DNA from: Kiritimatiellaceae bacterium
GTDB taxonomy: Bacteria > Verrucomicrobiota > Kiritimatiellia > Kiritimatiellales > Tichowtungiaceae
Length of the DNA stretch: 64,000 bases
Assembly: GCA_013141415.1 (NCBI GenBank)
Contig: JABFQY010000006.1
Span: forward strand, 107,151-171,150
Direction of reading: 5' to 3'
Shown here piece after piece: positions 51,551-61,373 of this stretch. The notes under the pieces were generated by a model. That model saw nothing but the letters and a program-made list of their open reading frames with translations. It was not told where the DNA came from and searched no databases. How positions within the stretch are numbered: the stretch's first letter is position 1; every line of letters begins with the position of its first letter. The position numbers and the translations under genes were made by a program.

Positions 51551-52774
51551 ATGATCAACAAACCCCGTGTTGCGCCAGCCCCTGCTGTAGTACTTACCAC
51601 CACACTGCTTATTTCATCGGTTCTTTTTGCGGACGGTTTCCGCAATCCTCCGGAAGGCGCACGCGCCATCGGAGCCTTCGGCGGACATCGCGCTTTCGCA
51701 GATGACGCCAACGCGACCATCCACAACTCCGCCAACCTTGTCGATCTTGAGCAGCCGATGGTACAGGCCAATACAACCTTCGGATACGGTCGCAATGAGT
51801 TTCAAGGAGCCGGTGCTTATAACAAAACGAAAGCCCCCTTCTTCGCCCTTCCTGGATTCTCAGCCGCTATTCCGTTTGAAAAAGGAAAATATGCGGTCGG
51901 TCTCGCCACATATGTTCCGTTCGGCCGCTCGGTTGCGTGGAGAGATTCCGACTATTTCGCCCAAAACAACATCTCGTACGCCGGAAGCATGACGGTTGCG
52001 GATTTCACTCCGAACGTTGCCATGCGATTGACCGATTCATTTTCTGTTGGTGTCGGCGCTGACTTCTATTACGGAAAAGTAGAGCAAAAAACGATCTTCA
52101 CTCCGCCCTATTCCACCATCTTCGGTCTGCCGTCGGGCACTGAATCCAAGCTGACCGCAGACGGAAATGCCATCGGCTGGAATGCCGCAGCCACCTGGAA
52201 AATGACTGAGAAGCAGAGACTGGCCGCCACCTACCGCTCACCTTTCACCATAAAATATACGGGCGATAACGACCTATCAACCGGAGCGAGAAGCGATATC
52301 GATGCCAATATTGAATATCCCGCCATTCTCGGCCTCGCATACGGCATCGAGCTTACCGATACGCTGAAAGTCGAGGCGAACGCCGAGTGGCTCGATTTTT
52401 CACAATACCAGAGGCTGACCATCCACGATTCAGATCCTCGCTTCGGAACAACGGTTCAGCAGCAACTGAAAGAAAACTGGACGGCTGGTCTCGGTGCCTC
52501 GTGGAAATTCATGCCGAAATGGACGTTGCGCTCGGGCTTCATGTATCTGGAAAATCCGACACCGGACGCCACATACGGACCGCTCGGGCCGGACACCGAT
52601 CAAGGCGTGATTTCGATGGGCCTTGGATATGAAACCGGACATCACGCCATTGATGTCGGCTACGCCTACGGCCTTTTAAGCGGTCGTAACGTCAGCGGCT
52701 CATTAAACAGTCCTGACGGAAAATACGATTATCAGGTTCAACTGCTCAGCCTCTCCTACGGCTACAAATTCTAG
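51551..52774 (+). CDS. FadL/OmpP1-family outer-membrane transporter
   Basis: The 407-residue product has a signal peptide ending near LLISSVLFA (residue 26) and the FadL hallmark N-terminus: FRNPPEGARAIGAFGGHRAFADDANATIHNSANLV, where the NPA-like plug motif appears as NSA. Alternating beta strands follow to a terminal aromatic residue (SYGYKF), typical of outer-membrane barrels. FadL proteins import long-chain fatty acids or other hydrophobic compounds. A receiver-kinase gene starts eight bases later. The promoter region with three dyads is shared with the divergent ketoacyl-synthase operon. Confidence 0.92.
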   Translation: MINKPRVAPAPAVVLTTTLLISSVLFADGFRNPPEGARAIGAFGGHRAFADDANATIHNSANLVDLEQPMVQANTTFGYGRNEFQGAGAYNKTKAPFFALPGFSAAIPFEKGKYAVGLATYVPFGRSVAWRDSDYFAQNNISYAGSMTVADFTPNVAMRLTDSFSVGVGADFYYGKVEQKTIFTPPYSTIFGLPSGTESKLTADGNAIGWNAAATWKMTEKQRLAATYRSPFTIKYTGDNDLSTGARSDIDANIEYPAILGLAYGIELTDTLKVEANAEWLDFSQYQRLTIHDSDPRFGTTVQQQLKENWTAGLGASWKFMPKWTLRSGFMYLENPTPDATYGPLGPDTDQGVISMGLGYETGHHAIDVGYAYGLLSGRNVSGSLNSPDGKYDYQVQLLSLSYGYKF

Positions 52775-52782
52775 GGGATTCT

Positions 52783-53913
52783 ATGACAAAAGACCGGTTG
52801 CTTGTAATTGACGACGAACTCGGCCCGCGGGAAAGCCTGCGCTTTCTGTTTAAAGACCTCTACGACGTAACCTGTGTTGACTCCGTGGATAAAGGCGTTG
52901 CGGCCCTGAAAGAAAATGCGCCGGACTGCATCATCACCGACATCAAAATGCCGGGGAAAACCGGCATTCAAGGCTTGAAAGAAATTCGCGCCATCGACCG
53001 GCAGGTTTCCATTATCATGCTCACCGGCTTCGGTTCGCTCGAAACGGCGCAAGATGCCATCCGCCACGGCGCCACCGACTATCTGAAAAAGCCCTTCGAC
53101 ACAGACGAAATCCGCGAAGTGGTCGCCGGTTATGTACGGCGCACCAAGCTCAACCGGAAACAAATCGCTGCCACCCAGCACCTTGAAGCGCTGACAACTC
53201 AGTTGCAGGAACAGCTTAATACCAAAGAAAAACTGGCCTCGCTTGGCGAAGAATCGTCCGAATTTGTGCACGATCTCGGCAATCCGCTCAGCGTCATCAA
53301 CGGCTATGTCCAGATCCTCATCAAAGATATCAAGGATCAAAAGAATCTGGGCAAAGAGATTAATGTCGCCTATCTGGAACAGATCGAAAAAAGCGTTTCC
53401 CGCTGCCGCGACATGCTAACCCTGTGGCGCGAACGCTCCAAACGGGCCGATTCCTCCATCAAAAAACTTCTGCTTGGCGATCTCGTCACCGAAGTGGCTC
53501 TCAACGCCAAAACCCTCGCTGCCGCGAAATCTGCGCAGGTAAATCTGGTTCCCGGTCCGGCAGACTGCCGCATCGAAGGTGACAACGTGCAAATTTTCCG
53601 GGCTATCCAGAATATCGTCGGCAACGCTGTTGAAGCCCTGCCCGCTTCCGGCGGTGTCATCACCGTATGCTGGAAAGTCGACGGACGCCGTGCGCTGGTT
53701 GAAGTCGAAGATAACGGCGGCGGCTTCCCGCTCGAAAAATTGTCTGATATGCAGACAAAGCACTACACCACCAAAGGCGCGTCCGGCGGAATGGGCCTCG
53801 GTTTGTTCATCACCAAGAACATTGCCGAAGCACATGGCGGATCGCTCATCCTCGCCAACAACAAAGCAGGCTCCGGCGCGCTGGTCACCCTCGCTTTCCC
53901 GCACCTCAACTAG
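52783..53913 (+). CDS. Receiver-histidine kinase hybrid (REC-HisKA-HATPase)
   Basis: A 376-residue cytoplasmic protein with an N-terminal receiver domain (DDE near residue 10, Asp in CIITDIKMPG, Thr in MLTGFGS, Lys in YLKKPFD) and a coiled linker. A kinase core follows with H-box EFVHDLGNPLSVINGYV near residue 162, N-box IVGNAVEALP, and DNGGGFPLEK plus GMGLGLFITKN. The receiver-first order suggests a relay that takes phosphate from another kinase and controls its own kinase. It has no DNA-binding domain. It is in one operon with the FadL-like porin and is followed by a terminator. Confidence 0.92.
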   Translation: MTKDRLLVIDDELGPRESLRFLFKDLYDVTCVDSVDKGVAALKENAPDCIITDIKMPGKTGIQGLKEIRAIDRQVSIIMLTGFGSLETAQDAIRHGATDYLKKPFDTDEIREVVAGYVRRTKLNRKQIAATQHLEALTTQLQEQLNTKEKLASLGEESSEFVHDLGNPLSVINGYVQILIKDIKDQKNLGKEINVAYLEQIEKSVSRCRDMLTLWRERSKRADSSIKKLLLGDLVTEVALNAKTLAAAKSAQVNLVPGPADCRIEGDNVQIFRAIQNIVGNAVEALPASGGVITVCWKVDGRRALVEVEDNGGGFPLEKLSDMQTKHYTTKGASGGMGLGLFITKNIAEAHGGSLILANNKAGSGALVTLAFPHLN

Positions 53914-54017
53914 AAATCTGAAGTATGGACGCCAGCTGCAGGTGCGAGGCCGTTTTTCGCTCTTGTCAGATCAAAAGCTCCGTCGCACTCCGTTTGCCGG
54001 AGCACTCCAGAAAAAAA

Positions 54018-54041
54018 GGCGTTCCGAAAATCCGGAACGCC
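54018..54041. terminator. Rho-independent terminator, bidirectional
   Basis: Nine-base-pair stem GGCGTTCCG/CGGAACGCC, loop AAAATC; seven A on the left, so the minus strand (pckG) gets a clean U-run; on the plus side TTTCGCTTTT follows. Confidence 0.85.
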
Positions 54042-54064
54042 TTTCGCTTTTCAGCAACCGGAGT

Positions 54065-55873
54065 TTAGCCGAGACGCTTTTTGAGCGCTTCGAACTGCAC
54101 CATCATACGGGCCGGCAACTTGGAGCCTAGCTTCGCCAGATATTCTTTAGCTTCATCCAGCGTTGATTTAAACAGCTCCGTGTCCACCTTCATCAGTTCC
54201 GTCCAGTCTTCAGCCGGAATGTTCAGGCCGTCGAGCGTCAGGTCGCCGTCTTTCGGCATCAGACCGATTGCCGTTTCTTTGGCACCGACTTTACCTTCGA
54301 CGCGTTCGCACATCCATTTCAGGACGCGGCTGTTATCGCCGAAACCGGGCCAGAGCCACTTGCCGTTCTTGTCCTTGCGGAACCAGTTAACGTAGAAACA
54401 GCGCGGAGCCTTGTCGCCCAGCAGATCGCCCATTTCGAACCAGTGGCTCATATAGTCACCAGCATGGTAGCCAATGAACGGCGTCATCGCGAACGGGTCG
54501 AACCGAATCGCCGACTTCACGTCAAGGGCGGCAGCCGTCGCTTCGGAAGCGGCGGTGGAACCCATGTAAACACCGTGATTGAAATCCAAGGCTTCGTGAA
54601 CCAGCGGCATCGTGGTTGTGCGACGTCCGCCGAACACAAAGATATCGATCGGCACGCCAGCCGGATTTTCCCAGTCGGAACAGATCACCGGGCAGAGCGC
54701 GGCACGCGCGGTGAAGCGACTGTTCGGGTGAGCACCAAGGATCTTCTTGCCTTCCGCATCTTTCTGACCCGGCGTGAAGGGCTTACCCTTCCAGTCGGTT
54801 CCGCCTGCGCACTCTACGCCCATGTCTTCCCACCACACATCCAGATCGTCCGTGACGACCACGTTGGTGAAGATCGCATCTTTACGGCAGCTTTCGAGAG
54901 CCATCGGGTTGGATGCTTTCGAGGTTCCCGGCGCAACGCCGAAGAATCCGGCTTCCGGATTGATCGCATAGAGACGTCCGTCCTTGCCGGGCTTCATCCA
55001 GGCGATATCGTCGCCGATGGTTTCAACCTTCCAGCCCGGAACGGTGGACTGAAGCATCGCCAGATTGGTTTTGCCGCAAGCGGACGGGAACGCCGCCGCA
55101 ATGTGGAACTTTTTACCCTGCGGATTGGTGAAGCGCAGGATGAGCATGTGCTCAGCCATCCAGCCTTCCTTGCGGGCCATGTTGGAAGCGATACGAAGTG
55201 CAAGGCACTTTTTGCCGAGCAACGCGTTTCCGCCGTAGCCGGAACCGTAGGACCAGATCAGGTTTTCTTCCGGGAAGTGAGCGATATATTTCTGTTCGAT
55301 CGGCGCGCAGGGCCAACGACTGTCTTTCTGTCCGGGTTCGAGCGGAGCGCCGATGGAGTGCAGGCAGGGAATAAACTCGCCGTCTTCACCAAGAACTTCG
55401 AGCACCTTGGGACTCATACGAGTCATGATCTGCATATTAACGACCACGTACGGCGAGTCGGTAATTTCGACGCCGATCTTAGCGATGTCAGAACCGATCG
55501 GGCCCATCGAGAACGGGATAACGTACATTGTGCGGCCCTTCATGCAACCGGTGTAAAGCGCCGTCATCGTCTTCTTGAGTTCAACCGGATCAATCCAGTT
55601 GTTGGTCGGACCGGCATCTTCCTGCTTCACTGACGCGATGTAGGTGCGGTTTTCAACACGCGCCACGTCGGACGGATCGGAATTGAAGGCAAAGCTGTTC
55701 GGACGTTTCTTCTCGTTCAACTTGATCGCCATGCCGCTGGCCACCATTTCGGCCATCAGACTGTCGTACTCTTTTTTCGAGCCATCGCACCAGACCACGC
55801 GGTCAGGCGTACACATTTTTTGTATTTCCGCCACCCAGTTGAGCAGCTTCTTATTTTTTGTCGGTGCCGTCAT
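54065..55873 (-). CDS. pckG: Phosphoenolpyruvate carboxykinase (GTP)
   Basis: The 602-residue enzyme interconverts oxaloacetate and PEP using GTP or GDP. It has the P-loop [13 protein letters not shown] near residue 275, the metal-binding region DDIAWM and the GTP-type marker [13 protein letters not shown]. Length and motifs differ from ATP-type PEPCK. ATG 55873 has GGAGG eight bases upstream; an in-frame ATG ten codons earlier is less likely. The gene stands alone and ends at a shared terminator. Confidence 0.97.
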   Translation of the reverse strand: MTAPTKNKKLLNWVAEIQKMCTPDRVVWCDGSKKEYDSLMAEMVASGMAIKLNEKKRPNSFAFNSDPSDVARVENRTYIASVKQEDAGPTNNWIDPVELKKTMTALYTGCMKGRTMYVIPFSMGPIGSDIAKIGVEITDSPYVVVNMQIMTRMSPKVLEVLGEDGEFIPCLHSIGAPLEPGQKDSRWPCAPIEQKYIAHFPEENLIWSYGSGYGGNALLGKKCLALRIASNMARKEGWMAEHMLILRFTNPQGKKFHIAAAFPSACGKTNLAMLQSTVPGWKVETIGDDIAWMKPGKDGRLYAINPEAGFFGVAPGTSKASNPMALESCRKDAIFTNVVVTDDLDVWWEDMGVECAGGTDWKGKPFTPGQKDAEGKKILGAHPNSRFTARAALCPVICSDWENPAGVPIDIFVFGGRRTTTMPLVHEALDFNHGVYMGSTAASEATAAALDVKSAIRFDPFAMTPFIGYHAGDYMSHWFEMGDLLGDKAPRCFYVNWFRKDKNGKWLWPGFGDNSRVLKWMCERVEGKVGAKETAIGLMPKDGDLTLDGLNIPAEDWTELMKVDTELFKSTLDEAKEYLAKLGSKLPARMMVQFEALKKRLG

Positions 55874-56042
55874 TTTGCAGTCCTCCATTAAGTTATTCGC
55901 CATCGAATCCGGTTAAAATTCTGCATAAGGTGCGGAAATGACTCCGGCAAGTCAACCAACTAACCCATAAAACTGTATCCGTCGGCGACATTTTTTACGT
56001 TCCCGCTTTTATGCCGCGCCCGCCTTGCCTATTCTCCGCCGC

Positions 56043-56675
56043 ATGAATGTTGAAATCCTCTCCGTCGGCCCTTTTGAAGTAAATTGCGCCATCGTCTGGG
56101 GCGATGCAAAACAGGCGCTCGTCATTGACCCCGGCCATGACGCCGCCGATATTGAGGCCGTGCTCCGGCAGAATGAACTCATCGTCGCCGCCTACCTCTT
56201 AACCCACGGCCACGCCGACCACCTCTGCGCCCTCGCCGAACTGTACGCCGCCCGCCCCGCGCCGATTTACATCCACGCCGAAGATTTTAAATGGGCCTTT
56301 GGACAGCAAAACCAGATCCTGCCCTACTATCCCGTCCCCGAAAAACCCGTCACCGAGTTCATTCACCCCGAAAGATCCAAGGATTTAAAAATCGCAGACC
56401 TCAGCTTCCAGACGTTGGAAACCCCCGGTCACACCAAAGGTTGCATCTGCTTCTACTTCGAACAGGAAAAAGTCATCTTCACCGGAGACACCCTCTTCAA
56501 AGGAACCTGCGGACGCACCGACCTGCCCGGCGGCGACGGACGCATTCTCGCCCAGTCGCTCAAAAAACTGGCCGCCCTGCCCGACGACGTCACCGTCCAT
56601 CCCGGCCACAACGAAAGCACCACCATCGGTTACGAAAAGAAAACCAACTTCTTCATGCAACAGGCGGCGAGATAG
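56043..56675 (+). CDS. Metallo-beta-lactamase-fold hydrolase (glyoxalase II-like)
   Basis: The 210-residue protein has LLTHGHADHLCALAEL (HxHxDH) near residue 57, ETPGHTKGCICFYF and FTGDTLFKGTCGRTDLPGGD, followed by HPGHNESTTIGYEK. This is the short YcbL/GloB-like subgroup, which often hydrolyses S-lactoylglutathione or related thioesters; the substrate here is not known. ATG 56043 is preferred over an upstream ATG six codons away. Confidence 0.9.
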   Translation: MNVEILSVGPFEVNCAIVWGDAKQALVIDPGHDAADIEAVLRQNELIVAAYLLTHGHADHLCALAELYAARPAPIYIHAEDFKWAFGQQNQILPYYPVPEKPVTEFIHPERSKDLKIADLSFQTLETPGHTKGCICFYFEQEKVIFTGDTLFKGTCGRTDLPGGDGRILAQSLKKLAALPDDVTVHPGHNESTTIGYEKKTNFFMQQAAR

Positions 56676-56968
56676 TTATCAGTTATTTGGGAACCCTTGG
56701 ATAGCGACGACGAGGTTGCCCTTGGTGGCTGTGGGGCAGACGCCCTCGTCTGCCATTTTTCCGCAGGCGGGGGCGCCTGCCCTGAGTTTATCGAAGGGCC
56801 GAGCATGCTTGTTTGTCCGCCGCAGTCTGTAGGCCGGGTGCCCTCACCCGGCGTTTTCCGGATTCAATTTGTAGGCCGGGTGCCCTCACCCGGCGTCTTT
56901 TCGCCCGCTGAGGGCAGCGGGCCTACAGGAAGCGGGAAAAATCTCTGCGTCTTTGCGCGAGACGCTCT
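56676..56968. repeat. Intergenic cluster of five hairpin repeats
   Basis: No gene is seen. Hairpins: 56730-56754 (stem GGCAGACG, loop CCCT), 56764-56781 (GCAGGCG/CGCCTGC, loop GGGG), the CCCTGAG-TCGAAGGG motif at 56777-56798, then 56828-56853 and 56870-56895 (identical, stem CCGGGTG, loop CCCT) and 56902-56927 in the opposite orientation (stem CCCGCTG, loop CCCT). Most share a TGTAGG or TGTGG lead. Confidence 0.85.
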
Positions 56969-59155
56969 CTACTTCTGGCTTTGAAGCCGTTCTTTCAACG
57001 TCGTGACACGTTCGCGGGATTCGGCGCGGCTGACGGCCAGTCCCATCGCTTTTTTCGTTCCGACGAGCACGGCGAATTTTTTGGCACGAGTGACGGCGGT
57101 ATAGAGCAGACTGCGCTGAAGCATAACAAAGTGCTGAGTATGCACCGGTATGATGACGCATGGATATTCGCTGCCCTGTGATTTATGAATGGTGACGGCG
57201 TAGGCATGCACCAGTTCGTCGAGTTCACGAAATTCATACTTCACGCGGCGGTCGTCGATCTTTACCACGATCTCTCGTTGTTCTTCATCAATCGCCACAA
57301 TACGGCCAAGGTCGCCGTTGAAAACCTCTTTGTCGTAGTCGTTTTCGGTCTGCATCACGCGGTCGCCTTCGCGGAAAACCATGCCGAAGCGTTCAATTTC
57401 GCGGCCCGTCGGATTCAGCAATCCCTGCATGACCTGATTGAGATTGCGCGCGCCGAGTTCGCCCCTCTGCATCGGCGTCAGAATCTGAATATCTTCAATC
57501 GGATTAAAGCCCAGCCGCTGCGGAAGCGATTCGCTGACCATTTTACTGATGACGCCGATCACCTTCTGCGCCTCTTCGGCTTCGACAAAATAGAGGTCGG
57601 ACGACTTGTCGCCTTCTTCCGGAAATTCGGGCAGTTGTCCGTGATTGATCCGGTGCGCGCCGGTGACGATCCGGCTTTCGGCGGCCTGCCGGAAAATTTC
57701 GGTGAGCGCAACGACCGGTACCGCGCCGGAAGCGATGATGTCGCAAAGCACCCGACCCGGCCCGACGGACGGAAGCTGGTCGGCGTCGCCGACAAAAATC
57801 ACCGCCGCACGCTTTGGAATCGCCTGTAACAGTTGATACGCCAGCACCTGATCGATCATGCTGGCTTCGTCAATGATGAAGACATCGCCTTCGAGCGGAT
57901 TCTCGTCGGTATGTCGGAAGCCGCCGGTTCCGGGATTAAACTGCAACAGGCGATGAATCGTCTTGGCTTCAAGTCCGGTGGTTTCGCTCAGCCGTTTGGC
58001 GGCGCGGCCCGTCGGCGCACAAAGCACCACGGTCAGTTTTTTTGCCGCCAGAACCTGAATGATGGAATTTACGAGCGTGGTTTTACCGACGCCGGGTCCG
58101 CCGGTGATGACCATCACTTTGGCCTGCACGGCGAGGCGCAGCGCTTCGCACTGGTTTTCCGACAACTGGATTTTTGTTTTCTTCTGCACCCACTCCAGCG
58201 CTTTTTCAAAGTCGATCTTTGGACAAGGATGTTTACCGTAGTTCAGCTCGGTCAGTTTTTTGGCGAACGCCCATTCGGCAAAATAGAGCTTTGGCAGATA
58301 AACCAGCGCGCGGCCCTGTCGGTCTTCGTCCAGAATGAGCCGTTTCTCGCCGACCAGCCAGTCGAGCGCTCCGGAAATCTGCTCCGGTGAAATATCAAGC
58401 AGTTCAACGGCTTTGCCTTGCAGGTCGCCGCGCGGTGCGGCGCAATGTCCGCTGGTGGTCAACTCCTGCAGGACATATTCAATTCCGGCACGGGCGCGCA
58501 ATTCGGAATCTTTGGCGATGCCGAGTTTCTGCGCGATGCCGTCGGCAATCAGAAAGCCGATGCCGTGGATGTCGCGGGCCAGACAATACGGGTCGCGCTG
58601 AATCCGTTCGATGGAGCGTTCGCCGTAGGCTTTATAAATCCGGAAGGCGCGCGCCGTGCTCACACCGTGGCTGAAAAGAAAACTCATGATCTCGCGGACG
58701 CCCTTTTGCTCCGCCCACGCCGCGCGAATGCTGGCGCGGCGGCCCGGCCCGATCCCTTCGACTTTCAGAAGTTTAGCCGAGGAGTTTTCGATCACATCAA
58801 ACACATCGCGCCCGAAAGCCTGCACCAGCCGCTCGGCGTACTCTTTGCCGACGCCGCGAATCATGCCGGAGCCAAGAAATTTTTTGATTCCATCCAGCGT
58901 GTCAGGCTGGGAAATCCGCATCGATTCTGCTTTGAACTGCTGGCCGTAATGAGCATCAGTAATCCACTCGCCGTCGGCGGCCAGCCACTCGCCGGGGTTG
59001 GCGCTGGAAACCGTACCGACGACGGTGACGAGGTCCTTGTGCCCGCGGACTTTGACGCGCAGAACGGCGTAACCGTTTTCCTCGTTACGGAAAACGGCCC
59101 GCTCGATCTGTCCATCGAGACGGCGTTCGTCCACTTTTTTTCCGGAGGTATTCAT
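56969..59155 (-). CDS. recD2: RecD2-type ATP-dependent DNA helicase
   Basis: A 728-residue superfamily 1B 5'-3' helicase. It has the long N-terminal extension of RecD2 with helix-hairpin-helix units (KLLKVEGIGPGRRASIRAAW, GIGFLIADGIAQKLG). Walker A is VITGGPGVGKTTLVNSI near residue 350, motif II VFIIDEASMID, motif III FVGDADQLPSVGPG and motif VI AVTIHKSQGSEYP with LYTAVTRAKK. RecBCD partners are not present. It acts in repair or in limiting recombination in other bacteria. Confidence 0.95.
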   Translation of the reverse strand: MNTSGKKVDERRLDGQIERAVFRNEENGYAVLRVKVRGHKDLVTVVGTVSSANPGEWLAADGEWITDAHYGQQFKAESMRISQPDTLDGIKKFLGSGMIRGVGKEYAERLVQAFGRDVFDVIENSSAKLLKVEGIGPGRRASIRAAWAEQKGVREIMSFLFSHGVSTARAFRIYKAYGERSIERIQRDPYCLARDIHGIGFLIADGIAQKLGIAKDSELRARAGIEYVLQELTTSGHCAAPRGDLQGKAVELLDISPEQISGALDWLVGEKRLILDEDRQGRALVYLPKLYFAEWAFAKKLTELNYGKHPCPKIDFEKALEWVQKKTKIQLSENQCEALRLAVQAKVMVITGGPGVGKTTLVNSIIQVLAAKKLTVVLCAPTGRAAKRLSETTGLEAKTIHRLLQFNPGTGGFRHTDENPLEGDVFIIDEASMIDQVLAYQLLQAIPKRAAVIFVGDADQLPSVGPGRVLCDIIASGAVPVVALTEIFRQAAESRIVTGAHRINHGQLPEFPEEGDKSSDLYFVEAEEAQKVIGVISKMVSESLPQRLGFNPIEDIQILTPMQRGELGARNLNQVMQGLLNPTGREIERFGMVFREGDRVMQTENDYDKEVFNGDLGRIVAIDEEQREIVVKIDDRRVKYEFRELDELVHAYAVTIHKSQGSEYPCVIIPVHTQHFVMLQRSLLYTAVTRAKKFAVLVGTKKAMGLAVSRAESRERVTTLKERLQSQK

Positions 59156-59205
59156 CTTTTATGCGGGTTGCTGAATGAATATAGTCGGAGCGAAAGGAAC
59201 TCTCA

Positions 59206-60150
59206 ATGGCTGATGTGGATTATCAACAACTTGAGAAACGGCTGGGCCGGCAGTTGCTGGCACAGCGGCTGAAAATCCAGACCCATCATGTGGCGCGGCT
59301 GTTTGGCAACGGCAAGGTCTGGTTTCATATTGAACATATCCGCACGCTTCACCGCATCATCCGCAACACATTGAAAGCCGTGGGACTTTACTGGCGCGGT
59401 CACCGCAACGCGCTGGCGGTGCGGGTCAATTTTCAGGAACTGCCCTGCCCGGATCTGCCGGAAGAGTTTGACGGCTATCGCCTGCTGCATATCAGCGATA
59501 CACACATCGACGGGAATCCCGAACTGATTGATATTCTGATCCGGCTGGTGAAACCGCTGGAATACGACACATGCATCATCACCGGCGATTTCCGGGAAGG
59601 CACGTTCGAGGATTACGAAATGCCGACACGCCGGATGGTTGAACTGCGCCGCCACATCAAAACCGGCGTGTTCGCGATCCTCGGAAACCACGATGCAATT
59701 GAAATGGTTCCGATGCTGGAAGATGGCGGCATCCGGGTACTGCTCAATGAACATGCGGCGCTGGAGCGCGGCGGCGCAACGATCTGGCTGGCCGGCGTAG
59801 ATGATCCGCATTACTACGAGACCGACAATCTCGACAAGGCGCTCGAAGGCGTTCCGGAAAACGGTTTTAAAATCCTGCTGGCCCACTCGCCGGAAATCGC
59901 CCGCAAAGCGGCCTTCGCCGGCATCAACCTTTATCTGTGCGGACATACCCACGCCGGACAGATCTGTCTGCCGGGCGGGCTTCCGCTGCTCACGAACAGC
60001 AAGTGTCCGCACAAACTTCACTCCGGTCTATGGAGGTTCGAGGAAATGACCGGCTATACCTCGCGCGGCGCCGGAACTTCGTCGGTGGCCGTACGCTTCA
60101 ACTGCCCGCCGGAAATCACCGTCCACACACTGCGCCGGAAATCACCCTAG
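59206..60150 (+). CDS. Calcineurin-like metallophosphoesterase (YaeI-like)
   Basis: The 314-residue protein has the complete two-metal site: LLHISDTHID near residue 99, ITGDFREG, LGNHDAIEM, LLAHSPE and CGHTHAGQICLPGG. Before it lies a 90-residue leader with no membrane helix that begins DYQQLEKRLGRQLLAQRLK. Members of this branch include YaeI and UDP-diacylglucosamine hydrolases of the LpxG type; which applies is open. The 3' end overlaps the convergent ftsW stop by four bases. ATG 59206 has AAAGGAAC upstream. Confidence 0.88.
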   Translation: MADVDYQQLEKRLGRQLLAQRLKIQTHHVARLFGNGKVWFHIEHIRTLHRIIRNTLKAVGLYWRGHRNALAVRVNFQELPCPDLPEEFDGYRLLHISDTHIDGNPELIDILIRLVKPLEYDTCIITGDFREGTFEDYEMPTRRMVELRRHIKTGVFAILGNHDAIEMVPMLEDGGIRVLLNEHAALERGGATIWLAGVDDPHYYETDNLDKALEGVPENGFKILLAHSPEIARKAAFAGINLYLCGHTHAGQICLPGGLPLLTNSKCPHKLHSGLWRFEEMTGYTSRGAGTSSVAVRFNCPPEITVHTLRRKSP

Positions 60151-61286
60151 GCCGTGCGGCGGCGGTCTTTGAAAAGTGCCGTGCGGGTTTTCACCTTCGG
60201 ATCGCGGGCTGTGTGTGCCACGTTAATCAGGATGCCGATCATCACCGCCGAGACAAGCAGACTCGATCCGCCGTAACTGATAAAGGGAAGAGCCAGTCCT
60301 TTGGTTGGCATGCAGCCAGTCACTACGGCCAGATTGATGATCGCCTGAAACGTAATCATCAGCGTGATACCCAGTGCAGTGAAACGTCCGAAGTCGTCCG
60401 AGGCGCGGGCGGCAATTCGCAGGCCGCAGATAAAAATGATAACGAAAAGAACCAGAACGATCAGCGTGGAAACCAGACCGAACTCTTCGCCGATGATCGG
60501 AAGAATAAAGTCGGTGTGAGCCTCAGGCAGGTAATGATATTTCTGAATGCTATTGCCAAGTCCGGTGCCGTATGCGCCGCCCGAAGCAAACGCATTGAGT
60601 CCGTTGATGAGCTGCCACGCCTCTTCCTGCGCATATTTTTCCGGATCAAGAAAAGCCATAATGCGCTGCATGCGGTTGGCATTATGCGCCAGCAGAACCG
60701 CCAGCGCGCCGGCGCCGGCGCCGGCAAATCCGTTTAGATAGAGCGGACGCGCTCCGCCGATATAAAGCAGACCGAGCGTCACAAGCCCCACAAGTGCCGT
60801 CGTACCAAAATCCGGCTCGATCATCAGCAGCATGGCAAAAATGCCGAGACCTGCTATCGGCACGACAATGCCGCGTTTAAACGTGTGCATATAACGGCGA
60901 CGGCGGGAAATCCACCAAGCCGAGGCAAGGATGATACCGATTTTTGAAAATTCGGAAGGCTGAATCCGTAAAGGCCCGAGCTGGAGCCAGCGCCAGCTGC
61001 CGTTCACCTCGAGTCCAATATGCGGAATCCGCACCAGCACCAGCATTAACAAACAGGCGGCGGCCAGCGGCAGCGCGGCCGTACGAAACCAGTGCAGCTT
61101 CAACTGGGTGCAGCCGACTACCGCCACCATAGACAGCAACATCCAGATTCCCTGCCGTTTGACGAAATAAGCCGTGTCGTGAAAGTCGGCATCACCGCGT
61201 ACCATGCTGGCACTGTACAGCATGACCACGCCGATGGTGACAAGAAGAAGCACCGCGGCAATCAGTACAGTGATGGTTCGTTGCAT
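60147..61286 (-). CDS. ftsW: FtsW/RodA-family SEDS glycosyltransferase
   Basis: A 379-residue membrane protein with about ten helices. SEDS signatures are NGSWRWLQLGPLRIQPSEFSK and, later, GLVSTLIVLVLFV and PFISYGGSSLL near the end. SEDS proteins polymerise lipid II into glycan. The order murD, LysM lipoprotein, ftsW on one strand suggests the division-associated FtsW rather than RodA. Confidence 0.92.
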   Translation of the reverse strand: MQRTITVLIAAVLLLVTIGVVMLYSASMVRGDADFHDTAYFVKRQGIWMLLSMVAVVGCTQLKLHWFRTAALPLAAACLLMLVLVRIPHIGLEVNGSWRWLQLGPLRIQPSEFSKIGIILASAWWISRRRRYMHTFKRGIVVPIAGLGIFAMLLMIEPDFGTTALVGLVTLGLLYIGGARPLYLNGFAGAGAGALAVLLAHNANRMQRIMAFLDPEKYAQEEAWQLINGLNAFASGGAYGTGLGNSIQKYHYLPEAHTDFILPIIGEEFGLVSTLIVLVLFVIIFICGLRIAARASDDFGRFTALGITLMITFQAIINLAVVTGCMPTKGLALPFISYGGSSLLVSAVMIGILINVAHTARDPKVKTRTALFKDRRRTA

Positions 61287-61322
61287 AACGAAACTATTCC
61301 ATGAAGGTTCCGGAATGAGAAT

Positions 61323-61358
61323 GAAAAAAAAGGGACGCCGATAAGGCGCCCCTTTTTA
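61323..61358 (-). terminator. Rho-independent terminator after the LysM gene
   Basis: Minus-strand stem GGGGCGCC/GGCGTCCC with loop TTATC and one mismatch, then eight T. The A-run on the other side makes it usable in both directions. It separates the LysM gene from ftsW. Confidence 0.82.
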
Positions 61359-61373
61359 CACCCGCCCGGATAT

